Positions 1 through 11,974 of a DNA stretch of 64,000 nucleotides are shown here, piece by piece (the stretch's first letter is position 1; every line of letters starts with the position of its first letter). A model generated the notes under the pieces. The model was not told where the DNA came from, made no database searches, and saw nothing but the letters and a program-made list of their open reading frames with translations. Source of the stretch: Paralvinella palmiformis (lineage: Eukaryota > Annelida > Polychaeta > Terebellida > Alvinellidae); contig JAODUP010000428.1 of the NCBI GenBank assembly GCA_025642065.1, positions 1 to 64,000 on the forward strand. The letters are read 5' to 3'. The translations under genes and the position numbers were made by a program.

Positions 1-475
1 CAACAACTTATTAACAGACTTAGATTATATTCGGTACGTCAGAAAAGGCCCGAATATAAAGCTTGTAGCTTTATGAAGAGGATAAATAATTAAGTTCATT
101 GTTCTGTGATTTGTCAATATGCTTGAAGGATATCACCAGAGTCCTTTGTGATGTAGAACATTCCAGACTTGGTTTATTTAAATATAACGTCTGAAAGATT
201 TAGAAATTACCTCAACTTAACTGTTTATATCTGCAACAAAAGTAAGGCTTTTGGGAGGAAGCCATATTAGTAATAATATATGATATTCTAATTATCTAGG
301 AAATTTCTTAGGAATTTTTTCAGCGATTCATTTTCTAGTAATTTAGAAAATACAGGAAACAATTTTATTGGGTAATAGTACTCGACCATTTCTTTCTTGC
401 CACTTCTAAATATGGGAGTAATAATCCAGCATTATTCTATTATTCTATTATTTTATTATTTTATTATTTTATTAT
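1..475 (+). repeat. Left arm of a ~7 kb inverted repeat (truncated by window edge)
   Basis: This block is the reverse complement of 6044-6988, with only scattered mismatches over about 440 aligned bases. The two arms share, in opposite orientation, the GACGTACCGAATATAATC-type end, the CCTTCAAGCATATTGACA block and the TTATTACTCCCATATTTAG block. A 32-base stretch at 62-93 is replaced in the other arm by about 520 bp. The arm reaches position 1, so its outer end may lie outside the window. No coding potential is seen. Confidence 0.85.
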
Positions 476-707
476 GCCGTTAATACGTAGTCTCACAGAA
501 GAATGTTCTGTCACTGAAAGTGATGTAAACTTACTAGAAGTTAATATCATTTTATTAATCCTTACCAGGGCCACATTATCCATAAAGTTGACCAGGGTGA
601 AGGCCAAAGGCTCCGCAAGGACTAAGAGCCCGTCATTATGTTTGAGCTGAAGCAATGTTACCAACATCCTAAGGCTTCAATGGTTAACGGTACCTTGCAC
701 ACTACTC

Positions 708-755
<48 letters not shown>

Positions 756-2098
756 TGGGTGTAGAATTCTTCAGGATCTCCGCAAAATAAATGTAGGGGT
801 ATGTTCTACAGCCTGGTGCCTACCGTGCCAGGAGCGATCTGTTAATTTATTGCAATATAAAATTAGCAGACCTAAATGCCAACAAAGAATCCTTATATTT
901 CCAACTATTTCACAAGCCAAACCTGTATTGGCTCAAAGTTAACATAGACAATATTCGGCGAGAGTGTGCCTTCATAAAAAAACTAAAAATGTGTTTTAGG
1001 TGGAAAGCACATAAATTCTGGTAAATATCAGCTATCCGAAGTCTTCCTTCTTGAAACGTTCGATGCATTCTAAACATTTTTACCCGCTCCATTTATTTTT
1101 TTCGTATAAATCAAAACCTATACCCTGTCAAGCATTTGATCAATTGTTCATTTAATGGTAACATACCCAATGTGCACCAGACTCTAGAACATGAGAAAAA
1201 GTTGTTAACAGCTGGCTTACTGACCACATTTAAACCACGACTCTGTAAAATGGCACGACAGATATCCACTGGATGGAATGACGCCGGTAATCATTGCCTC
1301 AACATGATCCTAAACACAAACTTATACACTTTGTATATTAATTCTTGTACCGCTCTCCAGCCGATATAATTCGGAGAGGAGAAAAATCTTCCTCCGTTGA
1401 TTGAAAACGATCAAGATGAAGTTTGTGTCATCTGAGTGGTGAGTAATCTTTATTTCTTTGGGGTTTGTGGGAAGGCGAACATCTTTGATTTGTGGGTCCT
1501 GTCTGTTTATATTGGCGAAGGTCTACATACAGATGACATTCATCAAGGAGGATATGTTAGATCCTTGTCACAGCCCCCACCCCACCACAAGACGCATACC
1601 AGATTTGGATCCGGAATCAATGGGATTCCAGAAAAGATCAATGCTATCCTATATCGATAGACTCATCACAGAACAGATCTGATCATGATTAATGATTCCA
1701 GATAACACTTTACTAAGACGAACTTATAAAACTTATTTTGTAATCGACATTTAAAAGTGAAATGGGGCACCATTTAGTTACTAATTTCTTCTGAATTATT
1801 TTTATTTTTGCATAGTAGAGTAATAGTGCTTTGGGGGTTAATTCCTCTCTTAATTGTGGAAGACATATTATTTTTGCAGTTTAAACTGTTTTTATTAAAG
1901 TTTCACAAGCCAAAACTAAATCCCCTTTCTTTGGTTATTTCGGTTCCATCTAACATCAGAAATCTGATCAGTTTATTTCTCTACTATTGTCTTCTTTACG
2001 GGATAATAATCTGCTCGGATGATCGACATTTTTAGTAAAGTCCGCTCGTGTAAATATCGTCGCACCTTCCTTATTATTATTATTATTATTAGTAGTAG

Positions 2099-2130
<32 letters not shown>

Positions 2131-2234
2131 TCATACTTGGGTGTTCATTCCTATCAATTGCCACCCTCTGGTTTAGTAATAACCTAGGTTATTTCAATAA
2201 AGCGCTTAGCTAACGTCTATTTTGTACCCGTAGA
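476..2234. other. Non-coding AT-rich interval with TA and TTA microsatellites
   Basis: It holds a (TA)n tract at about 709-754 and an (ATT/TTA)n tract at 2069-2130. Open frames here are short and composition-driven. One ATG followed by eight codons and a consensus GTGAGT donor occurs at 1415-1440, but no second exon or homology supports it. No gene is called. Confidence 0.5.
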
Positions 2235-2410
2235 TTGTAAATATAAATATTTCATTATTACTATTATTATATTAGGCTATGTAATAAAAATAATCGTGTG
2301 TATATGTCACTATCGGACTAGCTTACTAACACAGATAAAATAAATGGTTGATAAAAAACACGGAACGTGTTCTGTTTCCAGAAACACTTCAAAGGGAACA
2401 GATGGTATTT
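2235..2410. repeat. Diverged direct repeat, copy 1 (partner at 3105-3290)
   Basis: This copy and 3105-3290 share in the same order a TATTATTATATTA block, a CGTGTGTAT...TGTCA block, a CTAGCTTACT block, an AAATGGTTGAT(C/A)AAAA block and GGTGGTATTTATAA-like text. The copies lie about 870 bp apart and appear roughly 75-80% similar by eye. Origin is unknown; they are probably two copies of one non-coding mobile element. Confidence 0.55.
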
Positions 2411-2705
2411 ATAAAGCTTTTCTCAGCAGATATATTCTTGTTTAAGGAACAACTAGGGACGTCTGACTTACCGGACCTCTATCGATACGGTTGATATATG
2501 TAGGACCTATTTGGTTATTCGAACCCAGAACGAAGCTGAGGTCAGCATCTCTGGTGTCGAAATGTTCTATATATAGGTTTTTAACCACAATAAATTACTG
2601 TTGAATGTAAACTGTGGTATCAAAGTAGTTATCTTATGTATGTATTAACTAGCCATTGAACCACACGCACGTGTTGTTTGCTGCGAGCTGTGGTATCAAA
2701 TGTAA

Positions 2706-3015
2706 TTTTACGTGCTTCCGCTTTTGTACGTAGCCTGCATGTAGCCACTTTCCTGTGGGCGTGACATATTTGTCGTGTACCAAAAGCGAATTAGATGGGC
2801 CCTACAGACTGGTGAGTAGCCCAGACACATGCATATATATACATATGTATAGATATGTGGAGCTGTAGAGCATTTTGTATTTAGATTGATGTATGTATAG
2901 TTTTATTTATGTGTAGATTTAAAGAAGTATAAGTTTTAAAAATGTTTAGATGTTGATGTTCTAAGTCAGTGTCACTATATATGTATAATATATTTTTTAA
3001 ACACAAACACACAGT
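2706..3015 (+). repeat. Dispersed repeat family X, copy 1
   Basis: It begins with TTTTACGTGCTTCCGCTTTT and continues through a GTAGCCTGCATGTAGCC block, a CGTGACATATTTGTCG block, a GATGAGTAGCCCAGACACATG-like block and a TGTGGAG...AGCATTTTGTATTTAGATT block. It ends in an A-rich run joined to short CA repeats. At least five copies in both orientations occur in the window, all non-coding. The mobile element class is not known. Confidence 0.75.
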
Positions 3016-3104
3016 TGATAACAGCACAGTGCAATAAGCTTTAATGTGTTTAGTCAACCTCTGCCTTAATATAATTAGTACAGAACTATGGTCATCTAAA
3101 GTCT

Positions 3105-3290
3105 ATTCTATATCCGAAATCTGTACATTAAAATATTTTATTACGATTATTATTATATTAAGTATAAAATAATTCACGTGTGTGTATTTGTCATTATAGG
3201 TCTAGCTTACTGATATAAGTATCAGAAATGGTTGATCAAAACACGGAATATACTTTGTCAATATTTAAAGTCAACAGGTGGTATTTATAA
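3105..3290. repeat. Diverged direct repeat, copy 2 (partner at 2235-2410)
   Basis: Same block order as 2235-2410. One copy of dispersed repeat family X (2706-3015) lies between the two. Confidence 0.55.
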
Positions 3291-4314
3291 TCAGGTGAGG
3301 ATAGCATCAAAAACACATTCGAACAGATTTTGATCCAATCATTTATCATATCGATATAATCCTTCAAATCCTAAAGTCAAATACCATATAATATAAAATA
3401 AATTACAATGACAACGAAGTAGAGGCTGATACATAGTGCAAGAGAATAAAGAATATTAAGAATTGAGTGATTAGTTCTTTGAAATATTGAAAAATTGAAA
3501 GTATTTTGAATGTAAATCTACCAAATATATGTATTACGATGATGATGATGATGATGATAATAATGATGATGATGATGTTATTAAATTTTTACATTATCTT
3601 TATAAACATTTGACTTTTATATCAAGTAAAAATATTTGGAGATCTGTGACTTATTATTAAGAGTGGATTCACATCGGCAGCATATAAAGTGGGTTTCAGT
3701 ATCTTTTCATCTTTCTCTATAATCGCATATCGTGGATAGTATTCTCAGTAATAAAGTCGGCGTTAAAATCTGCTATGATGATGTTCGTATACGCAAAACA
3801 TGCAACTCACTAAAAAAGACCAAGTAGTGGTTGCCAGTGTTCTAGGATGACCAACTTTTATTTCTGCTACTTTTTTCTTCTGATTTTATTTCCTAGGCAA
3901 ATTTGTGACTTCTTTTTGCGACTTTTATTCTTCTTTTAATTAATAATTTCCACATTATTCACCACTCTTGAGATATACAGAGTTAGCGGTAATTAGGTAG
4001 AATAAATTGAGCAAAAAAAAAGAAGAATATGCTGTTGGTTTTTTTTGGTTGAATTTGTTAGTTAAAGAAAGGAACGCTTCTTGAATAAGGCTACCATATA
4101 GACCTTCTGCATGTCTATAACAATACATCATCAGATTGTAGTATGGGTAAAGTATTGCTTCATTATGTAAAGGTTATCTGTTTCTCTTGGGGCCGACCTC
4201 TGAGTCCAGAAAAAAAGGGCTCGGATTACTGAAAAATGCACTGAAGTTGGCTATTAAGATTGCTGGAAACCGATGAATGAAAATGTGTTTTGTATACATT
4301 GACACCGACTAATT

Positions 4315-4575
4315 GTGTTCCTTTTTCTCTCTCCTTCCATGGCTCACAACATCAAAACCTATACATCCTTTTAAACCTATACCTCCATTACTGTAAACAT
4401 AATTAAATCAATACATAGTTGAACAAGAAAGTACACATCTATACATACGTAGACCTATATATGTCTGGGCTACTCATCAGCCTGTTGGTCCCAGATTATC
4501 CACTTTTCGTACGTGACAAATATTTCACGCCCACAGGGAAGCGGTTGACATAGGCTACGCACAAAAAGCGGAAGC
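4315..4575 (-). repeat. Dispersed repeat family X, copy 2
   Basis: Read on the minus strand, this copy starts with CTTCCGCTTTTTGTGCGTAG, keeps the CCTGTGGGCGTGA block and the CAGGCTGATGAGTAGCCCAGAC block, then diverges toward its 3' end. It is the most diverged of the five copies. Confidence 0.65.
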
Positions 4576-5590
4576 CAAAATAAAATTGAGATTTAAATAA
4601 ATGCAATCTCGGCCTATAGCCAAGTATAGGCTGTGTTGGGTAAGATGGTCTACGACGATTAGGTTGTCAATGGATAACATGAATAGATGCAATTGTCCAT
4701 CGTAGACGTATTTTTGTTCTAATATACGATTTAATATCACTGGTCCAAATAATGGGAACCCAAATATGACCTTCCAGCACATTATATCCACATCCACGTG
4801 CTGTACTAGAGCCCGCAAAAGCACAACTTTACTTGTGTATTTTCCACAACGATAGACGTCCGACGGGTCTGGCGTCGCAAGTTGTTCTCTAACCTGAGTG
4901 GAAAGTTAAGGCATTTATATAGGCCCTCGGTGTGTTAACCAACATTACAGTTTGTTGAACAGTGAACACGCGAGACAATGTACACCAATTCCATGTGGAA
5001 ACAGTGAAGTGGTTTAGCAAAAAAAAAACAAGTAGCAATACTGCACAATGGATAATACTGGACTAAACCCTGAGTAAATACTATGATTTATTCGAACCTA
5101 ACAGCTAATCCTCATACCTTTCCGTTCATCAATAAGTGAACGTTCATTCACGACTAATTTAGCGTCCCTAAGTATATCCAGTTAGGTGTGGTGGGATCTA
5201 AATTAAAGTGCTTCATCTATTTGACCTATTATTGACACAAAGAAATTAAGGCAGATCTCCAATACTGCGAATGACACGTCGGGATTATAATAGCTATACA
5301 TTCAACAGTTTTCTTATATCAGTGTAACCCAATTACTAATAATATGAGGAAATACTCTGTCCGCAGCTTAATACCCATGGAGATGCTTGCCGGAGTAACA
5401 AACGACTCCAGGAGTATACATCCATTAAACAGCATTGTATGAATTAATTTGTCGTTTCGCCAGACCATATATTTCTACTTTATACATAACAAAGCTAATA
5501 GACTCAAACATGTAATAACGACATAACTTTCTTACATTGGTGTAATAAAGAATCTGGATCGAAATAGATTTTATGTCTGGCACGGGCAAT

Positions 5591-5765
5591 GTGTGTTTTG
5601 GGATACATATATAGTGCGCCTAGCACAGAACATCAACATCTCTAAGCATCTGTTGAGACATCTACCTCCATAAATATAAATATAAATAAAACTATAGATA
5701 TATCAATATAAATATATAATGTTCTACACCTCCACATATCCATACATCTATACGTAGGCCTATAC
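5591..5765 (-). repeat. Dispersed repeat family X, copy 3 (5'-truncated)
   Basis: Only the 3' half is present: the TGTGGAGGTGTAGAACATT block, the GATGTTGATGTTCTGTGC block and the terminal TATATGTATCCCAAAACACACA. The upstream GTAGCC and GATGAGTAG blocks are missing here. A CA/TA microsatellite lies close by at 5829-5900. Confidence 0.65.
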
Positions 5766-5852
5766 ACGTTCCGTTGCCACCATATATATATATATTATAT
5801 ATATATATATATATATCCTAAATTACACAGACACACACAAACAAACAGACAG

Positions 5853-5898
<46 letters not shown>

Positions 5899-6043
5899 GT
5901 ATATATCTTTATATATTATACATATTTTAATACAATTTATACATGAAAAGTACCTAAATTGAGTTACGCTAGAGCTGTATGTTAATTAAACTATAAAAAG
6001 TCGTCACACATACCATGACAAATCCCTATGCTCTATATTTAAT

Positions 6044-6988
6044 GAAATAATAAAATAATAGAATAAAGCTGGATTATTACTCCCATATTTAGAAGTGGCA
6101 AGAAAGAAATGGTCGAGTACTATTACCCAATAAAATTGTTTCCTGTATTTTCTAAATTACTAGAAAATGAATCGCTGAAAAATTCCTAAGAAATTTCCTA
6201 GATAATTAGAATATCATATATCATTACCAATATGGCTTCCTCCCAAAAGCCTTACTTTTGTTGCAGATATAAACAGTTAAGTTGAGGCAATTTCTAAATC
6301 TTTCAGACGTTATATTTAAATAAACCAAGTCTGGAATGTTCTACATCACAAAGGACTCTGGTAATGTCCTTCAAGCATATTGACAAATCACAGAACAATG
6401 AACAATGTTGATTGTTGTTGTAGTTTCCATAACGGGTTTGTTTTATGGGGTGGGGTTGTTAGTCCCACGCCCAACTCCCATCGTGGAGGACCAGATCCTG
6501 GGTTTCATCTTGTCCCTCCTCTGAGACCTGCCCAACTTGGTTAAAGCTGCCAGGGGCTTAAACATCGCCGGTTTAGCTTCAAGAGTCCTTGAGAAACACA
6601 AGCCCCATCACCATCGGCAAGGTACCAGAACAAAACAGTGAACACTCCAATATAATCATGTTTTAACAATGTCTAGTCAGTGGAGTCAACTTTAATACTG
6701 ATTTGGTAGTGTTCCATACTCGAAAGTTTAATTATTTGCTGATGTTAGCGTGATTGGCTGTCAGGATTTATGAAAAAGGCGTCATATACATCAACACCGA
6801 TCCAACAAAGAAGCTGTCATGTCCGATTTTATTAAGAAAATATACTTATGATGGCTAGCTGTTGCGTTGTTATTTACAATGTTACCATAACAACCAGTTA
6901 CGTGAATAATTTGACAACTCCATGGTTCTTTATATTCGGACCTTTTCTGACGTACCGAATATAATCTAAGTCTGTTAATAAGTTTTTG
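6044..6988 (-). repeat. Right arm of the inverted repeat, interrupted by a ~520-bp insertion
   Basis: This arm is the reverse complement of 1-475. Homology runs 6044-6403, breaks, and resumes at about 6928-6988. The interrupting 6404-6927 segment has no counterpart on the left, where 32 unrelated bases sit instead. The arms enclose about 5.6 kb. High arm identity suggests recent origin or homogenisation. Confidence 0.85.
6404..6927. repeat. Segment inserted in, or substituted into, the right inverted-repeat arm
   Basis: The segment is less AT-rich than its surroundings around 6425-6640, where it has a GGGGTGGGG run, a CCCACGCCCAACTCCC block and a GTTGTTGTTG-rich edge. This suggests a short interspersed element, but no tRNA-like box A/B pair or terminal inverted repeat was recognised. 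The remaining 6640-6927 is AT-rich and unassigned. Which arm has the ancestral state cannot be told from the window. Confidence 0.4.
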
Positions 6989-8288
6989 CTGTATTCCTCC
7001 AACAAACTACTATTTCATGTACGCTGAGATACATGCAACTTATATGAAGGGACTAAAAGAAGACGCTGTTAAATCACCTTTCTGCGGATGTTCACCATTT
7101 CTCCTTCCTTAGATTTACTGCCCCATAACACTCTTATTCAGCACTGCCGCCAGCTGGCACCTCCGTCTAAACTAGTTCAGTTCGGGTACCTCTAACGCCA
7201 GCACAGTTAATTTGATATATCATAACAAGCATTCGCAAAAATTGAATACGAAGGACATGTTTTCCTCAATTTTATCCAATTAAACGGCTGACTTTTTCAC
7301 TTGTGTGTGGCGCTGGAAGCACCATAAGCAACTAATTGAGCTATTATATTGTAAAAATCACAATAAATATGTCACAATGACCTGAAACTTAATAGCACAA
7401 AACAATCAAAATGGAACTAATACATTTAGTCTATTGTGATAGATACATGTCACCTATTATCTACTATAGCTATTATTATCCCGTTAAGTCCATCATTAAA
7501 GTACGTCATAATAAGTATTATCTGAATGTACCATATTAGATGATTATCCTCAATAATCTATATAGATAAATAATTATGTAGATAATAAACCATCAATAAT
7601 ACTCACTCTACTCGTTTAATAGATTTATGATAATGATTTATAATGTAACTAAATATTATCAGTTAAAAATGGAACAATGGTTAATATCGATCTCTGTATA
7701 ATCATTAACAGATAATGTATGGGTTGTCCAGGTAATCTGACCATCATATTTAATAAAGTTGTTTGTTTGTTCTACTACCTGACTTAGGATATATGATGTC
7801 CCAGTTGTGTCTTTCGTGTTATCTCTTATTCGGGATCAGATGGGTTTATTGTCCAAACCAAAGAAACTGTCCTTTGATAGATTGAACGTAAAATCGGGAA
7901 GTGGCAAAACCTGAAGCCGATATATAGAAATATGGAATTGTTGATGGAAAATTATTAGATTTAAGAGAAAACAGAATGATCTTCCGTCTGTGTAGATGTG
8001 TTAAATTTTGTTAACTTCATTGAGATAATTCCGACGAACACGCACGCACAGATGTACACACATACACACAAAACGTTTTATATACACTTTCCATAAGAAA
8101 ATTGATTTAAATATAATCAAATTCACGCTCCCAACACATAATACATACATAACACCAGACACTTAACCCGTGACCTGTGAAGTTTCAAGTCTGATTGTAT
8201 ATAAGAATAATTGAGACGTAATTGTTGTAATTAACTAAATATTTAATGACATCTCAGCATTAAACATCTGTATCCATGAATGAATCTT

Positions 8289-8290
<2 letters not shown>
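6989..8290. other. Intergenic AT-rich sequence, nothing recognised
   Basis: No coding similarity, tRNA-like box or terminal repeat was recognised. The stretch 7440-7720 is extremely AT-rich with loose TATTATC and GATAAT runs. Confidence 0.5.

Positions 8291-8364
<74 letters not shown>
8291..8364. repeat. (GT)37 microsatellite
   Basis: Uninterrupted GT tract at the 3' terminus of family X copy 4. Other copies carry a shorter CA stretch at the same place, so the tract probably expanded from the element's own tail. Confidence 0.95.
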
Positions 8365-8365
<1 letters not shown>

Positions 8366-8665
8366 GTTTTTTAGGATACATATAGAGAGGGACTGGCGCA
8401 GAACATCAACAACTCTAAACATCTTTTGTTACCTCTACTTCCATAAATCTAAATCTAAATACAACTATACATATATCAATCTAAATATAAAATGTTCTAC
8501 ACCTCCATATATCGATACACATATACCTATACATGTACATGGGCTACTCATCAGCCTGTGGGGCCCAGATAAATCGCTTTTCGTTTGCAACAAATATGTC
8601 ACGTCCACAGGAAAGCGGCTACATCATACATGCAGGCTACTTACAAAAACGGAAGTACGTAAAAC
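8365..8665 (-). repeat. Dispersed repeat family X, copy 4
   Basis: This is a nearly full minus-strand copy running from TTTTACGTACTTCCG to TATATGTATCCTAAAAAA. Its 3' end runs straight into a pure (CA)37 tract (GT on the plus strand, 8291-8364). A long reading frame across this region begins inside the GT tract and is not a gene. Confidence 0.75.
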
Positions 8666-11316
8666 ATATCGTTTGACAGCACATCTCGCAGTAATGCCGT
8701 CTACCTTTAATCACCTTTTGACTTTTATACAGGAGCACGTGATGGGAGAAATGAAATCTAGAACTTTCACAAAAATAAATATGATCAATATTTGACAAGG
8801 GGAACAATAATTGTACTCAAATTGTATCCATCATTCCAATCACATTGATCTGGGTTTTTGAAGTCATGATTGATTTTATTTGTAAGTAAGGATGATTTAA
8901 TGATCTATCCATCATTCTATGTATCATATAATATCGATCTGTGGTTCTCCGGGCTAATACCAACTGTCATTATTGTGGTAAATAGATAGTCATCAACTGA
9001 TATAGTACCGATTAACCTCAGGGAGGTCTTACCGAATCTGATATCGATTAGGATGTTATCAAGTACTATAAACACCGCTTATTATTCTCTTATTGTTGAT
9101 AAACCAGCTACTTCAACAACCAGCAATCAGTTGGAGAAGAAAACTCGTCTTTCTCAGGTTCTGGAGAATTACGGACCAGCTTCTAATTTGTCCGCAAAAA
9201 GATTCCGTATTACTGAATGAGTACTACGTAAGGCCTCCAGAAATTGAGTAACAATTATTAATAATTGACTGATAATATACTAGTTCTTCTGTGTTATTAT
9301 GATTGATTAGTGTCTTAGATGTTTTGGCTTTATTCAGTATGTCATCGATTAGTCAGATTCCTGATGAATTATAAAATTGAACAATAATATATTAAACCAG
9401 ATTTCTTATTTATTCCATGAATGTGTTTTACAAGAAAGCTACAATTTAAACGGTTTATTTTATACTCGTATAAGAGCATCTCTAATTTCATAATTGAATT
9501 CAACTTCAGCATAATACTGCAGTTATGGGATACTATTTCAAAATTATATAATGTAACATGACGTAACATAACGTAACGTAACAAATTAATGTAGTGTAAC
9601 ATGACATGACATTTCGTGACATAACAAAATTACTTCATATTAAGTGACCAAAATAAATCTCCGTTACTGATTGTGTTGAATTAAATACATCGTGCCATCT
9701 TATAATACATCATTAGCTTCCTCAGTCGCTGTTAATATGATGACACTTATCTCTTAATAGTAGACGAGACATGAAAAAAGACAATATAGTATATATTGTC
9801 CTTACTACACATCAGAGAACATATAACGACTGTGTTTACATGACTTGACTCCCAATTACAGACACATGATCTAATGTTTTGTATTTCTCGTTACCTTTGT
9901 GTAGTATATGATTATATTGTGACAAATGATAAATAACTGTCAGGTTCTGTCCAAAAAAAAAAACGAGTAATCAAAGGAAATAAATGACATTTACTATCAG
10001 CCGAAATGGTTACCTTTATATGTAGATAGTCACACATAAAACACACACAAAAAAACAAACACACACAACTTCGAATAATATTCACCGGCAATAAATCACC
10101 ACCAATATTACATTTTCTATTGAGATTAGATTTTAAACCAATTTTTTAAATATCTAAATATAGAACAAATAAAACGTCATCTATTATTTAAACATAATAC
10201 ATGTGAGGACAATAAAATGAATGAAATAATGAATTAAGTGTTACGACACATAAGACCAATAAGACCATTCAGTGCCAAACAAATGGTAAGTATGTTTGAT
10301 GAAACTACAAGTGTAACGTCATAAAATCGTGTGGTTAAAATCTTTTTTAAACCTTCATAATGAAATTAATGAAAATACTCCAACAGCTTTTATTAACGAA
10401 GTATTAAAGGGTCTGAATATACATGAAAATAAACAGCATCCATGTAATTATTAATAATTTTAAAAACAATATTGTTGTCTAATTGCAAACATTTAATTGT
10501 TTGGAGGCTAAACAATGAATGGTAAATGTATTATGAATTGATATGGTAGTTCAGAAAGCTAAATAAAATCTAACTATTGAATTAGTTATAAACCATACAT
10601 ACTGTTGGATATACCCTTACTTAATGTGTGTTTTGTGAAATAATGTTCAATACTTTATTTCCGTAAACTAATTGTTCTCATTAGTCGAAAATATTACAAA
10701 AATCATATTAGTTACAAATAAAAGATGGATGTCGCAAAATCTAAATGACACAAAAACCTTTTACGTTAGAGCGATAATAGGGGAAAATATGTTTTAAAGA
10801 ATAGAATATCAGTAGAGATTTAGAATATAAGATGGATAAATCTTAGAATAATAATCGAAAGGATTTCTGATAATATTCTAAATTTAAGGTCAAAGTGCTC
10901 TCTGAGTCTTCCATGGCAACATTATTAACAATAAAAAGTTGAAAAAAGAAGAAAGGCTTAAAGAATATTATTCTGTGTGTGTTTATTAGAAAAACAGTAC
11001 AGAATATAATGTGATAGTAGTAAGCTTTACGATGGAGGTCTTGGAATGAGAACTACGTCATCTGAAAGATACCAAGTCTATTAGCCTTTAGTAGATTCCA
11101 TCCACCCCTTCTGAGGGAACTAGCTCAGTCTGTAAGGTTACTCCTTGACACCATATAGATTAAATCACACAAGAAGAGATATGTATTAAAGACACAGAAA
11201 GAGGCTCGTATAATAACAAATCACAATAAAGCAGACAAGGTGAGTACAAGAAACCACAGATTGATAATCTTACCTGAGTAATTGGAAAGATAAAAGAATA
11301 AATCTTCGTGGACCAC
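8666..11316. other. Intergenic AT-rich sequence without identifiable genes
   Basis: Apart from the 55-codon frame at 9053-9220, only AT-rich unique-looking sequence is seen. At 9555-9620 a loose repetition of GTAACATGACGTAACATAACG-like pentamers gives a short degenerate tandem array. Confidence 0.45.
9053..9220 (+). other. Short ORF of 55 codons, significance unknown
   Basis: The frame starts at an ATG and ends in TGA. Its second half is unusually hydrophilic and non-repetitive for local AT-rich DNA, with an SNQLEKKTRLSQVLENYG stretch and an SAKRFRITE ending. No splice signals, promoter or recognised family support it. It could be a decayed exon or chance. Confidence 0.2.
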
Positions 11317-11974
11317 TTAAAGGAACAGTTCCTTTTCATTTCAAATTTGCAAGACTAATGTTCAGAAATATAAATGATGTCAAAATGTGAAAACGATCAG
11401 CCACATATTAAATAATCTAGTTCAAAGTGCTGATTAATCGACTTTTAATGGCCTGTGGGCGCCGCCATTTTGAAGCTAGACACAGACCGGAAACTCCTGA
11501 ATGCTGTCGTCACTTGAAAGAAACAATTCGACCAGAAGTTTGTATAACCCATTTAAAAGCATGTAAACAAGTGTTAGTTAAGAATAATTCCATAATAAAA
11601 TGTAGTAATCTCCCTAAATTTACATCATGACTGACATTCAGCCATATCAGTTTGTGTCAAAATAAATATTACAAGATGAAGATGATTCCGATTGTTTTGA
11701 AGAAAGCGGAATCGTCAAAGAAAGCGCGAGGATAACCGGAAACACTAACTGGTGTCTATGTGAACTCTGTATACCAATGGACTTCTGGGTCAGATGACGT
11801 CAGAGCACTTGACTTTTCTCTTTCCGTCTTCGAATATGACACCCGGTGTAGCCGTAATGGCGGCCCTCTAGTAAGTTGGATTAATTCCTTATATCTATGA
11901 TATCAATTAAAGTTCGCAATTATTATTGTGAAATATTTGTTTACTGTTATAAGCATTACAAACTGTTCCTTTAA
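11317..11974 (+). mobile_element. 658-bp terminal-inverted-repeat element with TTAA ends
   Basis: The left end TTAAAGGAACAGTT is matched exactly by AACTGTTCCTTTAA at the right end. If the outer TTAA is the duplicated target, the layout is piggyBac-like; alternatively all 14 bases are terminal repeat. The interior is less AT-rich than its flanks and contains two cysteine-rich reading-frame fragments described separately. It is most simply a deleted, non-autonomous derivative. Confidence 0.6.
11427..11810 (+). pseudogene. Cysteine-rich coding fragments resembling the P2X7 intracellular-domain type
   Basis: Two pieces lie in the terminal-inverted-repeat element. The first frame (11427-11630) includes RPETPECCRHLKE followed by VCITHLKACKQVLVKN. 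The second (about 11680-11799, another frame, ending in TGA) includes NTNWCLCELCIPMDF. The WCxCxxCxxM and ECC...CIT spacing resembles the zinc-binding C-terminal domain of P2X7 receptors, which also occurs in many uncharacterised, transposon-associated invertebrate proteins. The usual order (WC first, ECC second) is reversed here, so this is a rearranged or tandem-truncated remnant. Confidence 0.35.

Noticed and set aside
1415..1440. ATG followed by eight codons and a consensus GTGAGT donor
   Set aside because: Could be a first coding exon, but no matching acceptor exon or protein family was found downstream.
8280..8795. 171-codon frame starting inside the GT tract
   Set aside because: Its first 28 residues are the (GT)n translation and the rest is family X read in sense for no protein. 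No domain or codon signal.
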